From NCBI GenBank assembly GCA_927911745.1, contig CAKMQF010000050.1, positions 1 to 11,675 on the forward strand: a stretch of 11,675 nt of DNA, in the 5' to 3' direction. The notes below the pieces were generated by a model. The model saw nothing but the letters and a program-made list of their open reading frames with translations, made no database searches and was not told the DNA's origin. Of the stretch, positions 1 to 7,055 are shown piece by piece (position 1 is the stretch's first letter; each line of letters begins with the position of its first letter). The translations under genes were made by a program, and so were the position numbers. The DNA is from an uncultured Gemella sp. GTDB lineage: Bacteria > Bacillota > Bacilli > Staphylococcales > Gemellaceae.

Positions 1-2
1 GA

Positions 3-155
3 AAATTTTGGGCAGAAGGATACTATGTAAGTACTGTAGGTTTGAATGAAAGTACAATAAGAAAATATATCAGAGAACAAGAAACGCATGACATTTCAAT
101 AGACAAATTGACAACAAAAGAATATACAAATCCATTTGGAAATAAGAAAAAATAG
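3..155 (+). CDS. tnpA: IS200/IS605-family Y1 transposase TnpA, C-terminal fragment (5' end outside window)
   Basis: Fifty C-terminal residues are visible, beginning KFWAEGYYVSTVG and ending NPFGNKKK before TAG. This matches the C-terminal helix of IS200-type TnpA. That enzyme is an HUH single-strand endonuclease that excises and inserts the element as single-stranded DNA through a 5'-phosphotyrosine. The fragment contains Y-I-R-E-Q (Tyr codon at 66-68), which fits the family's catalytic Tyr plus the Gln four residues later. The HUH metal-binding motif would lie upstream of the window, so activity cannot be judged. No tnpB follows it. The assignment is from motif recognition and is fairly secure. 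Confidence 0.85.
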   Translation, partial: KFWAEGYYVSTVGLNESTIRKYIREQETHDISIDKLTTKEYTNPFGNKKK

Positions 156-290
156 ATAAACCCGTTTAACGGGTAGCGGGCGTTAATATACAATAGGGCT
201 TGAACGAATGTGAAAGCCAGCGCCTTGAGGTGCGTGTTAGTAACAAAGGGTTATACCCGAAGAGAAAACCACCCCTTTTCAGGGGTGGTC
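156..290 (+). other. Structured non-coding tail of the IS200-type element
   Basis: No reading frame is visible. The stretch is much richer in G/C than its surroundings and full of complementary segments: ACCCG/CGGGT at 160-174, competing TTAAC/GTTAA at 166-186, GGCTT/AAGCC at 197-218, GCGCC-TTGA-GGTGC at 220-233 (one G-T pair), GGGT-TAT-ACCC at 248-258, and the terminal stem at 268-289. The segment GGGTA at 171-175 could also pair with TACCC at 254-258, closing the whole region. This may be the TnpA recognition structure, a transcribed RNA, or both. Confidence 0.55.
268..289 (+). repeat. Right-end hairpin of the IS200-type element
   Basis: Perfect 8-bp stem ACCACCCC/GGGGTGGT with a six-base TTTTCA loop, followed by CATTATTTT. 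Hairpins of this kind just inside the right end are the binding sites of IS200/IS605 TnpA. The T-rich 3' flank means it could also terminate transcription leaving the element toward the regulator gene. Confidence 0.65.
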
Positions 291-397
291 ATTATTTTAG
301 TAATAACGTTTAAAATTAGATTATTAGTGGTAATTTGAACTGTGAATACTCAAGTTGCTATTTAGAACAAAATAAAAAAAATTATTATTTAAAACAA

Positions 398-414
398 TGG
401 ACAAAATATGTCCA
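398..414. promoter_or_regulatory. Inverted repeat, possible operator upstream of the WYL regulator gene
   Basis: Perfect inverted repeat TGGACA-AAATA-TGTCCA (6-bp arms, 5-bp spacer) in otherwise featureless A/T-rich DNA. It lies about 66 bases upstream of the -35 box of the WYL regulator gene. A dimeric repressor site is plausible, and WYL regulators often act on their own promoters, but the distance is large and no second copy was seen. The rest of 300-475 holds nothing else I can support. Confidence 0.3.
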
Positions 415-479
415 ATTTTTAATGTAAAATATATTTATATAAAATAGTTATTATTAATAGAGAATAATAAGAAAATTGA

Positions 480-508
480 TTGAATGTGAATTTTCTATGA
501 GATATAAT
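480..508 (+). promoter_or_regulatory. Sigma-A type promoter of the WYL regulator gene
   Basis: -35 TTGAAT (480-485), 17-base spacer, perfect -10 TATAAT (503-508). Transcription would start near 515, about 30 bases before the TTG start. The spacer and the start of the -10 box carry a 16-base sequence (489-504) that recurs at 2103-2118. Confidence 0.65.
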
Positions 509-543
509 GAAATATAAGACTTGATGAGAAAGAGGCGATTAAT

Positions 544-1472
544 TTGGATAATTCAAGGGATAAGAAGTTTCGTGGATTAGAAATATATGATAGACTTAGA
601 CGAGGCGAGAGGCTGGTAAAAGAAGACTTAGCTAATGAATATGGAGTTTCTCTTAAAACTATTCAAAGAGATATTGATGAATTGCGTGATTATCTTTTTG
701 AGAAGAAAGACGAAAATCGGTGAATTTGAAATAATAGTAAAAAATAAAGAGTATATTTATACAGCTGTTAGTGAAAGTGATAATACTCTTACTCAACAGG
801 ATATTTTAGCACTTAGTAAAATTTTGCTAGAAAGTAGAGCTTTTAATAAAAAAAGAGATGTCTTTATTATTAAAAAAATTACAAAATCAATTAAGTCGGG
901 AAAGTAAAATACATGTTAGAGAGTTGATTAATAATGAAGATTTTTACTACACTGAACTGCAGCATGGAAAAGATTTACTAGAGGTATTGTGGAGTTTGTC
1001 GAATGTAATTAGAGAAACTAGGGTAATAACTTTTGATTATACTCGAATGGATAAAAAACAAACAAAAAAAGAAGTACGCCCTATTTCCATTATGTTCTCG
1101 GAATTTTATTTTTATTTAATTGCTTATGGAATAACTAGTGAAGAAGATGCACCACTAGTCTTTCGAATTGATAGAATGAGTAATATTAAATATAAAGACG
1201 AAACTTTCTATATTCCATATAGAGATAGATTCGAGGACGGAGAATTTCGTAAGAGAATCCAGTTTATGTACGGAGGTAAATTAAAGAAGTTTACATTTGA
1301 ATTTAGTGGACCATCGCTTGAAGCAATGTTGGATAGATTACCAACAGCAAAGGTGATAAAAACAGAAGATAAAGTTCATACTATTATGGCAGAAAGCTAC
1401 GGTGATGGAATAAAAATGTGGCTAAATAGTCAAGGAGATAATGTAAAGATAATAGAAGAGAGGGAGGTATAG
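544..1472 (+). pseudogene. HTH/WYL-domain transcriptional regulator, frame interrupted twice
   Basis: Three overlapping frames together give one regulator of about 308 residues. Codons from TTG at 544 encode a winged-helix HTH_11-type DNA-binding domain (GERLVKEDLANEYGVSLKT, then IQRDIDELRDY). The frame breaks near 713-716 (an A4 run; three A would restore it). It continues through LTQQDILALSKILLESRAF and breaks again in the A7 run at 848-854 (six A would restore NKKEM). The remainder, to 1472, is a WYL-type ligand-binding domain with EFYFYLIAYG, an F/Y-Y-L variant of the W-Y-L signature, then the PLVFRIDRM segment and a C-terminal extension. The start follows AGAGGCG at 531-537. Relatives bind nucleic acid or nucleotide ligands and often control defence or mobile-element loci. 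Both breaks are one-base insertions; they may be sequence errors. Confidence 0.8.
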
Positions 1473-1474
1473 AA

Positions 1475-1594
1475 ATGAATAAACTAGTCAGAATTTTAAT
1501 GAGTAAATCAATAAAGAGGGTATTAGAGCCAAAAGGTGCAACAAAACTTATAATAAAAATGGGTGCGTTGAAAATAATTAAGAAATATCTATAA
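1475..1594 (+). CDS. 39-residue basic peptide coupled to the WYL regulator gene
   Basis: ATG lies two bases after the regulator stop and is preceded by a strong GGGAGGT within the last regulator codons, so translation is probably coupled. The peptide starts MNKLVRILMSKSIKRVLEPK. It carries nine Lys, two Arg and one Glu, a net charge near +10, with hydrophobic residues spaced as in amphipathic helices. It has no obvious signal peptide and no Cys. I do not recognise a family. It could be a membrane-active peptide, a nucleic-acid-binding peptide, a small antitoxin or toxin, or a non-functional ORF. The strong, well-spaced ribosome site is the main reason to call it a gene. Confidence 0.5.
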   Translation: MNKLVRILMSKSIKRVLEPKGATKLIIKMGALKIIKKYL

Positions 1595-1620
1595 AAAATT
1601 AGCTTTCCCACATTCTGTCC

Positions 1621-1655
1621 AACCTCTTTAATATACTAAGTATATTAAGGAGGTT
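1621..1655 (+). promoter_or_regulatory. Long hairpin burying the Shine-Dalgarno sequence of the next gene
   Basis: The arms AACCTCTTTAATATAC (1621-1636) and GTATATTAAGGAGGTT (1640-1655) pair over 16 positions, with one G-T pair and a TAA loop. The 3' arm contains the AAGGAGG ribosome site of the gene starting at 1661, so the folded RNA would hide it. The 5' arm resembles the anti-Shine-Dalgarno end of 16S rRNA. Only three T follow the stem, so it would be a weak terminator for the upstream regulator/peptide transcript. As DNA it is also a 35-bp palindrome that could bind a dimeric protein. Confidence 0.6.
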
Positions 1656-1660
1656 TTTAT

Positions 1661-2083
1661 ATGGATACAATTAATTTTAATACTTTAACTAATGTAGAGA
1701 GGATACTTTTAACAGCGGATTTTGATTATTATCTAAAAAAGTATAATTCTAACATTCCTAAAATAAAAAATGAGTTAAATAAATTATTAAAAGGAAAGGA
1801 ATTATCGGTTTTAGAACGTGTAGATTATAGAATTTCATTTAGTTATGATTGTGATATATATTTTAGGGAGGAGTACTTAAAAATCTTTTCTATAAAAAGG
1901 TTTTATAAGTTTTTTGGTTATAAGATATACTACAAGAATATTGTGGGGCTAGATTATAATCATAATAAAAAAGAATGTACTATTAAATATTTTAATAAGG
2001 GAAGAATACATGGATTAAAATTTTCTGCATATCCAGAGTGCTACAAGTTATTATCAAACTTATATAAACATATTGTATGTTAA
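1661..2083 (+). CDS. Uncharacterised 140-residue protein, possibly PH-like
   Basis: Intact frame with a strong AAGGAGG site 8 bases before ATG, buried in the hairpin described for 1621-1655. I do not recognise the family. The N-terminal third is helical and lysine/asparagine-rich (residues about 8-50). From about residue 55 the protein alternates short hydrophobic/aromatic strands (CDIYFREEYLKIF, FFGYKIYYKNIVGLDY, ECTIKYF, IHGLKFSAY) and ends in a helix (CYKLLSNLYKHIV). Strands followed by a C-terminal helix resemble small bacterial PH/GRAM-like domains; this is inference from pattern only. There is no signal peptide or transmembrane segment, so it is probably cytoplasmic. Very high A/T and Tyr/Lys content suggests accessory DNA. 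Confidence 0.6.
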   Translation: MDTINFNTLTNVERILLTADFDYYLKKYNSNIPKIKNELNKLLKGKELSVLERVDYRISFSYDCDIYFREEYLKIFSIKRFYKFFGYKIYYKNIVGLDYNHNKKECTIKYFNKGRIHGLKFSAYPECYKLLSNLYKHIVC

Positions 2084-2102
2084 AATTTTTCTAGTAAAAT
2101 AC

Positions 2103-2120
2103 AATTTTCTATGAGATAAT
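2103..2120 (+). promoter_or_regulatory. Promoter-like region sharing a 16-mer with the WYL regulator promoter
   Basis: AATTTTCTATGAGATA (2103-2118) is identical to 489-504, and in both places it runs into an A/T-rich -10-like box (GATAAT at 2115-2120 here, TATAAT at 503-508 there). The -35 region here (TAGTAA near 2092-2097) is weak. The site lies 50 bases upstream of the ATG of the membrane-anchored protein gene and is a reasonable promoter, possibly with a shared regulator. Confidence 0.4.
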
Positions 2121-2170
2121 AATTTTATAAACCACAGAATTGGGATATGTTATATTAGAGGAGAATATAT

Positions 2171-3106
2171 ATGAAAAAAGTATTGCAATATTTTCGAGTG
2201 TTATTGTTACACTTATCATTTGTGCTACAGCTTACTATTTTATGTTTGGTAGCGGAAAAGATAAGAAGGTAAAAGAAGAGTATCAAAAATATGTTGATAT
2301 GATTAATATCAGTCATGATTTTGAAGCTGGAGCAAAAGGTTTAGAAACTTTAACTACTGATGTTGCTCAGAAGGTTATTCCTTCTATCAAAACTGATATT
2401 AAAGTTGCGAAAGAGGTAAGGAATACATCTATTAGTTTAATGATAAAAAAATTGATGAAGCAAAGGACAGTTTAGACCGTGCTAAAAAGCTTGATACTAA
2501 TTCAAATTTTTCAGCCGCTATTAACTGGTTAAATGCTGATATTGAAAACTATAAGAGAGCAGAAGAAGAGATAAAAAATATTAAACTAGATGTGAACTTT
2601 AATAAGGATCTTTCTCAAATATTAGAAAAATATAAATTCAATAATAATAGTTTAAAACAATTGTTAAGTGATGTGGGTAATAAGCTTTATGATAAAGCTC
2701 AGGAAGCCGCGCAGAAGGCTAGGGAACTTGCAGAAAAAGCAAGAGAGTTTGAGCGTAAGAAAAAAAGCTCTGATGTTGAATTAGGTGGTCCGAATCCTGC
2801 GTTATTAAATGACAGTAATTCATTACCTGCAGATGCTCAAGGAATAGGTGGAGCAACAAGTGAAGAAGGAGCTAGAAAAATGAGTTCTGACCTTGTTAAT
2901 CGATATAAAGGATATCTTCTAAAAAATATAATGGTGAAAAAATTGAATGGTCTGTAAATGGCAAGAGCTTCAAACTTATTAAAGAAGATGGAAGTAAGAT
3001 TACTTTTACTACTCAACCTCAGCTTTATAAAAAAGTAGGAAATAGATTAGTTTCTGGAGTTAATCTTAATAGTGAAGAAGGTTCTGAATTCCTATACAAT
3101 ACATAG
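2171..3106 (+). pseudogene. Membrane-anchored coiled-coil protein, unknown function, frame interrupted three times
   Basis: A start ATG at 2171 follows GAGGAG with 7-base spacing. Three single-base deletions must be repaired: in the A6 run 2174-2179 (giving MKKSIAIF), near 2439-2440 (giving SLNDKKIDEA), and in the A6 run 2921-2926 (giving YLLKKYNGEK). The restored protein has about 312 residues. It begins with an N-terminal hydrophobic anchor (IAIFSSVIVTLIICATAYYF, no lipobox) followed by a long charged helical region. An alanine/glutamate heptad-like stretch follows (AQEAAQKARELAEKAREFE), then a Gly/Pro/Asn-rich linker. The C-terminal part looks beta-rich (IEWSVNGKSFKLIKEDGSK). It is probably exported and tethered outside the membrane. 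I do not recognise the family. An alternative start at 2140 lacks a ribosome site. Confidence 0.6.
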
Positions 3107-3115
3107 AATTAATAA

Positions 3116-3156
3116 AAAACTCAAGGTACGACATAATGTCAATTACCTTGAGTTTT
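3116..3156. terminator. Bidirectional intrinsic terminator between convergent genes
   Basis: A 13-bp stem AAAACTCAAGGTA/TACCTTGAGTTTT encloses a 15-base loop with an inner GACA/TGTC pairing. It is followed by CTTTTAT on the + strand and by T-rich sequence on the minus strand. It lies between the + strand membrane protein gene and the minus strand HAD gene. Confidence 0.8.
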
Positions 3157-3159
3157 CTT

Positions 3160-3895
3160 TTATATTTCTACAATATCTATATTAGCTTTTGTTTTATAAA
3201 TAACGTCTTTACGTTCAATAAGAATAGTAGCTTTTTCAGATAATTCTGGATTTTCTTTGATTTTACTTAGTAATTCACGACTCGGATTCATGGCTACCGG
3301 ATTTCCAACACGTCTTAACATGTTGTAATCACCATTGGTATCTCCATATGCGAAAGATTGATCAAGATCAATGTTATATTCTTCAACTAATCTATCTATA
3401 GTTTTGTTTTTACTATCTGCATCCCACATTGGAATTACTTCACCTGTAAATTTCTCATCTTCTATAATGTATTTACTACCTATAGCTAAAAAATGCATGA
3501 TGCTTTTTACCCATCGCTTCTACAAGGTAATCAGGACTTCCCGAAATGAAGATGATAAGGTGTCCATTTTTCTTGTGTTTTTCTATAATATCTCGTGTGA
3601 ATTTATATACACGATCAGCTTTAAGTTTCATTACTTGTTCAGTCGCGAAGTCGATATATTTTTTATGAAGACCTGTAATTGCTTGTACATATGCTTCAGA
3701 AACACCGAAAAGGTAGTTATCATAGTCTTCAAATCTCTTATCCCAGTTAATGTAACTATCTTTTACACCGTTTAGCCAATATTTTTCGTCTACAACTTCG
3801 TATTTTATTAATTTTTTAAAATGTTCTGTCATTAGAGAATCTCTATAAAGAGTTCCGTCAATATCAAAAAATGCTGCTATCTTTTTTTCTTTCAT
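3160..3895 (-). pseudogene. HAD-IB family hydrolase (SerB-like phosphatase), frame interrupted once
   Basis: Start ATG at 3895-3893 follows AGGAGG with good spacing. The frame breaks in the A6 run 3488-3493 (T6 on the coding strand); five bases would join the halves into about 244 residues. HAD motif I is FFDIDGTLY (nucleophile and acid/base Asp). Motif II is the Ser of FISGSPDYL. Motif III/IV is YGDTNGDYNML with Mg-binding Asp residues. An alpha-helical C1 cap lies between motifs I and II. This fits the HAD subfamily IB group of small phosphatases related to phosphoserine phosphatase; the natural substrate is unknown. It lies 73 bases downstream of the M3 peptidase gene and may be cotranscribed with it. 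All motifs are present on both sides of the break, which argues for an intact gene with a sequence error. Confidence 0.8.
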
Positions 3896-3932
3896 ATTTT
3901 ATCCTCCTAATATTAAAAAAATTTACTTCTAT

Positions 3933-3967
3933 AAAGTTAAAGACGAGATTTACTCGCCTTTAACTTT
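3933..3967 (-). terminator. Hairpin after the M3 peptidase gene, possible weak terminator
   Basis: Stem AAAGTTAAAG-CGAG / CTCG-CTTTAACTTT with one A/C mismatch and an ATTTA loop, lying just past the peptidase stop. On the minus strand the stem is not followed directly by a T run (a T7 run comes about 13 bases later). It may attenuate rather than stop transcription into the HAD gene. Confidence 0.45.
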
Positions 3968-3968
3968 A

Positions 3969-5661
3969 CTAGAATTTTGTTGCATCGACAGAGTCAATGT
4001 ATTTTCTAAGTTCTGGAACAATATTAGAAATAGTTCCGTCTTCGAATGGATTTTCTAAGTTAGCTTCTTTAACTAACTCTAAGAATGGTTTAGTTCCACC
4101 AAGCTTACATAGGTGAAGGTATTCTTTCCATGCATTTTCTCTATTTTCGTTAGCTTTTTTCCAGAATTGGAAGGCGCAAACTTGAGCTAGAGTGTAGTCG
4201 ATGTAGTAGAATGGAGCACCGAATAAGTGACCTTGTCTGTAGAAGAATAAACCTTCATCAAGTTCTGGAATATCTTCATAGTAACGAGATGGTAAGTATT
4301 TTCTTTCTATTTCTAACCATTTCATACGACGTTCTTTTGGAGTTAATTCAGGATTTTCGTATACTTCATGTTGGAATTCATCAACTGTAACACCATATGG
4401 CAAGAATTTGATTGATGTTGCCATGTGGTAGTATTTGAATTTCTCAGTTTCATCTTTAAAGAATAGGTTCATCCAAGGCCAAGTTAGGAATTCCATACTC
4501 ATTGAGTGGATTTCACAAGCTTCGTATGTTGGCCATACATAATCTGGCATATGATGTCTACTTTGGAAAACTTGGAAAGCATGACCTGCTTCATGTGTTA
4601 AAACTGTAACGTCATGAGGTGTTTGGTTAAAGTTAGCGAAGATAAATGGTGCTTTGTAATTTGGAATAAATGTACAATAACCACCACCAGCTTTTCCTGG
4701 TTTTGTATCTAAATCTAATAAGTTATTCTCAGTCATAAATGTGAAGAATTCATCAGTTTCAGGTGATAATTCTTTATACATTGTTTTTGCATAATCAACA
4801 AGTGTTGGGCGGTCTCCTTTTGGAGTAGGATTACCTGATTTGAATGTTACACCTTCATCGTGGAATGAAAGTTTTTCAAGTCCTAGACGCTTAGCTTGAG
4901 CTTTTTTAAGTTCTTCAACAACAGGTACGATTTCCTCAAAAAATTTGTTTTCTGTAGTTTGCTACATCTTTTGCATTGTAGTCTGTTCTACGTAAGCGTA
5001 GGTAAGCAACTTCTACGAAGTTTTCGAAACCAAGTTTTTTTGCGATACGTGTACGAACTTTAATCATACGGTCATAGATGCTATCGTATTGTTCTAAGTT
5101 TTCTTTAAAGAATCTAGCTACCGCTTGGTTTGCTAATAGACGAGTCTCACGGTTAGCATCTTGTGTATATTTAGCCATACCACTTAAGTTATGTTCTCCA
5201 CCATCAAATGGAATTTTAGCACTTGAAGTTAGTTTTGTATATTCTGATGAAAGTTTGTTTTCTTCTTTTAAATCTTCAATGATTTCATCGCTAAATACTT
5301 TTAGAGAAGTTTCAATTAGATTGAAGTAGTGTTCTCCAATTTCTTTTTTTAGTTCTTCTTTGAATTTTGAATTGAAAATTGCTTCGTCAAATTTGCTGTA
5401 AAGAGAATCTAATTCAGGACCAAATTCGTCCCAGAATTCTTGTTCAGCTTCATAAAATTTATCAGTTGTATCAATTGTTACACGAATCTCTGATAATTGT
5501 GCCATAGTACTTACGTTATCACGAAGTTCATTATATTCCTTGAAAATTTCTAGTGTTTCTTCAGCACTATTTGCAGAGCCTAGTCTTTCTACTAATGTTT
5601 TTAATTGTTCTTTTAATTGATCTGTATTTGGTCTTGTATATTGGTAATTTTCAAAAGTCAT
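3969..5661 (-). pseudogene. M3-family oligoendopeptidase (PepF-like), frame interrupted once
   Basis: A zinc metallopeptidase of about 563 residues that trims oligopeptides in the cytoplasm. The HEAGH zinc motif is at about residues 356-360, with the likely third ligand Glu in CEIHSMS at about 383. The N-terminal helical lobe (residues 1-240) and C-terminal segments such as FGAPFYYIDYTLAQ match the M3 group close to, but separate from, classical PepF. The frame breaks in the A6 run 4938-4943 (T6 on the coding strand); five T would give KQIFEEIVPV and full continuity. I start at 5661 because AGGAGGGTG lies just upstream; an in-frame ATG at 5685 would place that ribosome site inside the gene. 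All catalytic residues are present, so the break may be an error. Confidence 0.85.
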
Positions 5662-5706
5662 AATACACCCTCCTAAAAATTTCATTTATAAATTATCAAT
5701 AATATT

Positions 5707-5735
5707 ATCATATCACGAAATTAATAAAAATACAA
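5707..5735 (-). promoter_or_regulatory. Candidate promoter of the M3 peptidase gene
   Basis: On the minus strand, -35 TTGTAT (5735-5730), 17-base spacer, -10 TATGAT (5712-5707), about 45 bases before the start codon. Both boxes deviate from consensus, so this is a moderate call. The rest of the divergent 255-base spacer is A/T-rich with nothing else recognised apart from the def promoter. Confidence 0.4.
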
Positions 5736-5834
5736 AAATAAATTTCAGAAAACTTTTTAATATAGAAAGAAAATTATTGTGATATTTTATTGGAAATTAA
5801 TATTAAAATACTGTAAATAAGGAAACTTTGACCT

Positions 5835-5863
5835 TTGACATTCTTGTTTATTTATGAAATAAT
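5835..5863 (+). promoter_or_regulatory. Promoter of the peptide deformylase gene
   Basis: Perfect -35 TTGACA (5835-5840), 17-base spacer, -10 AATAAT (5858-5863) with an upstream TG (5855-5856) giving an extended -10. The predicted transcript starts near 5870, leaving a leader of about 47 bases. Confidence 0.65.
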
Positions 5864-5916
5864 TAAGTATGTACGAAGATACCGTAATAAATAATTAGAA
5901 ATAAAGGAGAAAAGAT

Positions 5917-6471
5917 TTGATTACAACTAAAGATATAATTATCGATCCACACGCAACACTTAGAGCACGTGCTGAAGAAGTAAAAAGTCCGATTTCAGAC
6001 GAAGACAAAGCAGTTTTACGTGGATTATTAGAATATGTTATTGCTTCTCAAGATGATGAAAAAGCAGAGAAATTAGGACTAAAACCAGGAATAGGGTTAG
6101 CGGCACCACAAATCAACGTTTCAAAAAGAATGATTGCAGTGCATATTCCAGATGAGGAATTCCCAGAAAATACAGTTTCTTATGCACTATATAATCCAAA
6201 AATTATCTCAAATTCAGCAGCAAAATGTTACTTAGCTGGTGGAGAAGGGTGTTTATCTGTAGATAAAGATATTAAGGGATATGTTCCTCGTTATTCAAAA
6301 ATTAAAGTAGTTGGTTATAATGAGAATGATGAGAAAGTTACTTTAACTTTAACAGACTTACCAGCAATTTGTTTCCAACACGAAATTGATCACTTAAATG
6401 GAGTTATGTTCTACGATCACATTAATAAAGAAAATCCATTTGATGTGCCAGCTGAATACGAAAAACTATAA
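5917..6471 (+). CDS. def: Peptide deformylase
   Basis: Fe/Zn hydrolase that removes the N-formyl group from nascent proteins at the ribosome exit. All three family motifs are present: GIGLAAPQ (residues 58-65), EGCLSV with metal ligand Cys112, and QHEIDHLNG with His155, His159 and catalytic Glu156. At 184 residues with an insertion between helix 1 and motif 1 it resembles the type 2 enzymes of Bacilli. The start is TTG, chosen because AAAGGAG lies 6 bases upstream. The gene has its own promoter and terminator and appears monocistronic. Frame intact. Confidence 0.95.
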   Translation: MITTKDIIIDPHATLRARAEEVKSPISDEDKAVLRGLLEYVIASQDDEKAEKLGLKPGIGLAAPQINVSKRMIAVHIPDEEFPENTVSYALYNPKIISNSAAKCYLAGGEGCLSVDKDIKGYVPRYSKIKVVGYNENDEKVTLTLTDLPAICFQHEIDHLNGVMFYDHINKENPFDVPAEYEKL

Positions 6472-6476
6472 TAAGC

Positions 6477-6506
6477 AAGGGCGATACAATTTTGTATCGC
6501 TCTTTT
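6477..6506 (+). terminator. Intrinsic terminator after def
   Basis: GCGATACAA and TTGTATCGC (6481-6500) form a near-perfect stem with flanking pairs to 6477/6504, followed by CTCTTTTGAT. It starts 5 bases after the def stop. Confidence 0.8.
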
Positions 6507-6513
6507 GATAATG

Positions 6514-6542
6514 TTTGCATTGATTTTAAACTATGGTATAAT
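6514..6542 (+). promoter_or_regulatory. Promoter of the first DUF1307 lipoprotein gene
   Basis: -35 TTGCAT (6514-6519), 17-base spacer, extended -10 TGGTATAAT (perfect TATAAT at 6537-6542). The leader is short and runs into the AGGAG site before ATG at 6575. Confidence 0.65.
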
Positions 6543-6574
6543 ATTATTATCTAAAGGATAGGAGAGTTTATAAA

Positions 6575-7010
6575 ATGAAAAAGATATTACAAATTATATC
6601 AGTTTTTTTTATTAGTATTTTTAGTCGGATGTTCCGAAAAAGAAGGTAGTAAGGTTTATGTTAAAAAACAACCTGGTGTACAAATGGAAATTACACTTTA
6701 TTATAAAGGTGATGTTGTAACAAAACAAACAGCCAAAAATATTATTACTTATTCTGAACTAGGACTAACTAAAGAAACCTTTAAAAAACAAGCGGAGAAA
6801 CTAGGAGAAAAGTTTAAAGGTATAAAAGGTTTAGAAGACAAGGTTGATTATCAAGATAATGTTGCCATAGAAACTGTAACGGTTGATTATTCTGTAGCTG
6901 ATATTAATGAATTAAAAGGTCTTCCATGGCCAAGTTCTGGAGATAAAAAAGTAAGTTTGAAAAAAACAGAAGAAAAACTTATAGAAGAAAGATTTGATGA
7001 GAAAAAATAA
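6575..7010 (+). pseudogene. DUF1307-family (YehR-like) lipoprotein, frame interrupted in the signal peptide
   Basis: ATG at 6575 follows GGATAGGAG. The frame breaks in the T8 run 6603-6610; seven T would give a classic lipoprotein signal MKKILQIISVFLLVFLVGCS with Cys as the lipidation site, and a 144-residue protein. The mature part (QMEITLYYKGDVVTKQTAKN, later VETLTVDY-like VTVDYSVADINELKGLPW) matches the DUF1307 lipoprotein family, whose function is not established. It should sit on the outer face of the membrane. The gene has its own promoter and shares a bidirectional terminator with prfB. The run could be a sequencing error or a phase-variable tract. Confidence 0.75.
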
Positions 7011-7015
7011 AAATT

Positions 7016-7055
7016 AATAGACCTATCGAGTATTTGCTCGAAAGGTCTATTTTCT
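7016..7055. terminator. Bidirectional terminator between the lipoprotein gene and prfB
   Basis: AATAGACCT-a-TCGAG / CTCGA-a-AGGTCTATT stem with a TATTTG loop (7016-7051). TTTCT follows on the + strand, and AATTTTTATTTTTT-like sequence follows on the minus strand next to the prfB stop. Confidence 0.8.

Larger units (their letters stand above)
1..300 (+). mobile_element. IS200/IS605-family element, right-hand part
   Basis: The window opens inside a Y1-transposase gene and continues into a roughly 135-base non-coding tail rich in short hairpins. The tail ends in a strong stem-loop at 268-289. This is the arrangement of an IS200/IS605 right end, where a subterminal hairpin is bound by TnpA and cut a few bases 3' of the stem. 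The left end lies outside the window. The exact right boundary is not visible from this copy alone; I place it near 290-310. The element sits about 240 bases upstream of a regulator gene read in the same direction. Confidence 0.75.

Noticed and set aside
1384..1611. Minus strand hydrophobic frame resembling a membrane protein
   Set aside because: Antisense to the WYL regulator end and the coupled basic peptide; Lys/Asn-rich sense codons produce apparent Phe/Leu/Ile on the other strand.
2140..2170. Upstream TTG start for the membrane-anchored protein
   Set aside because: It lacks a ribosome site; ATG at 2171 has GAGGAG at good spacing and gives a normal N-terminus once one A is restored.
3371..3775. 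134-codon + strand frame
   Set aside because: Antisense to the HAD gene, whose motifs are clear; no ribosome site.
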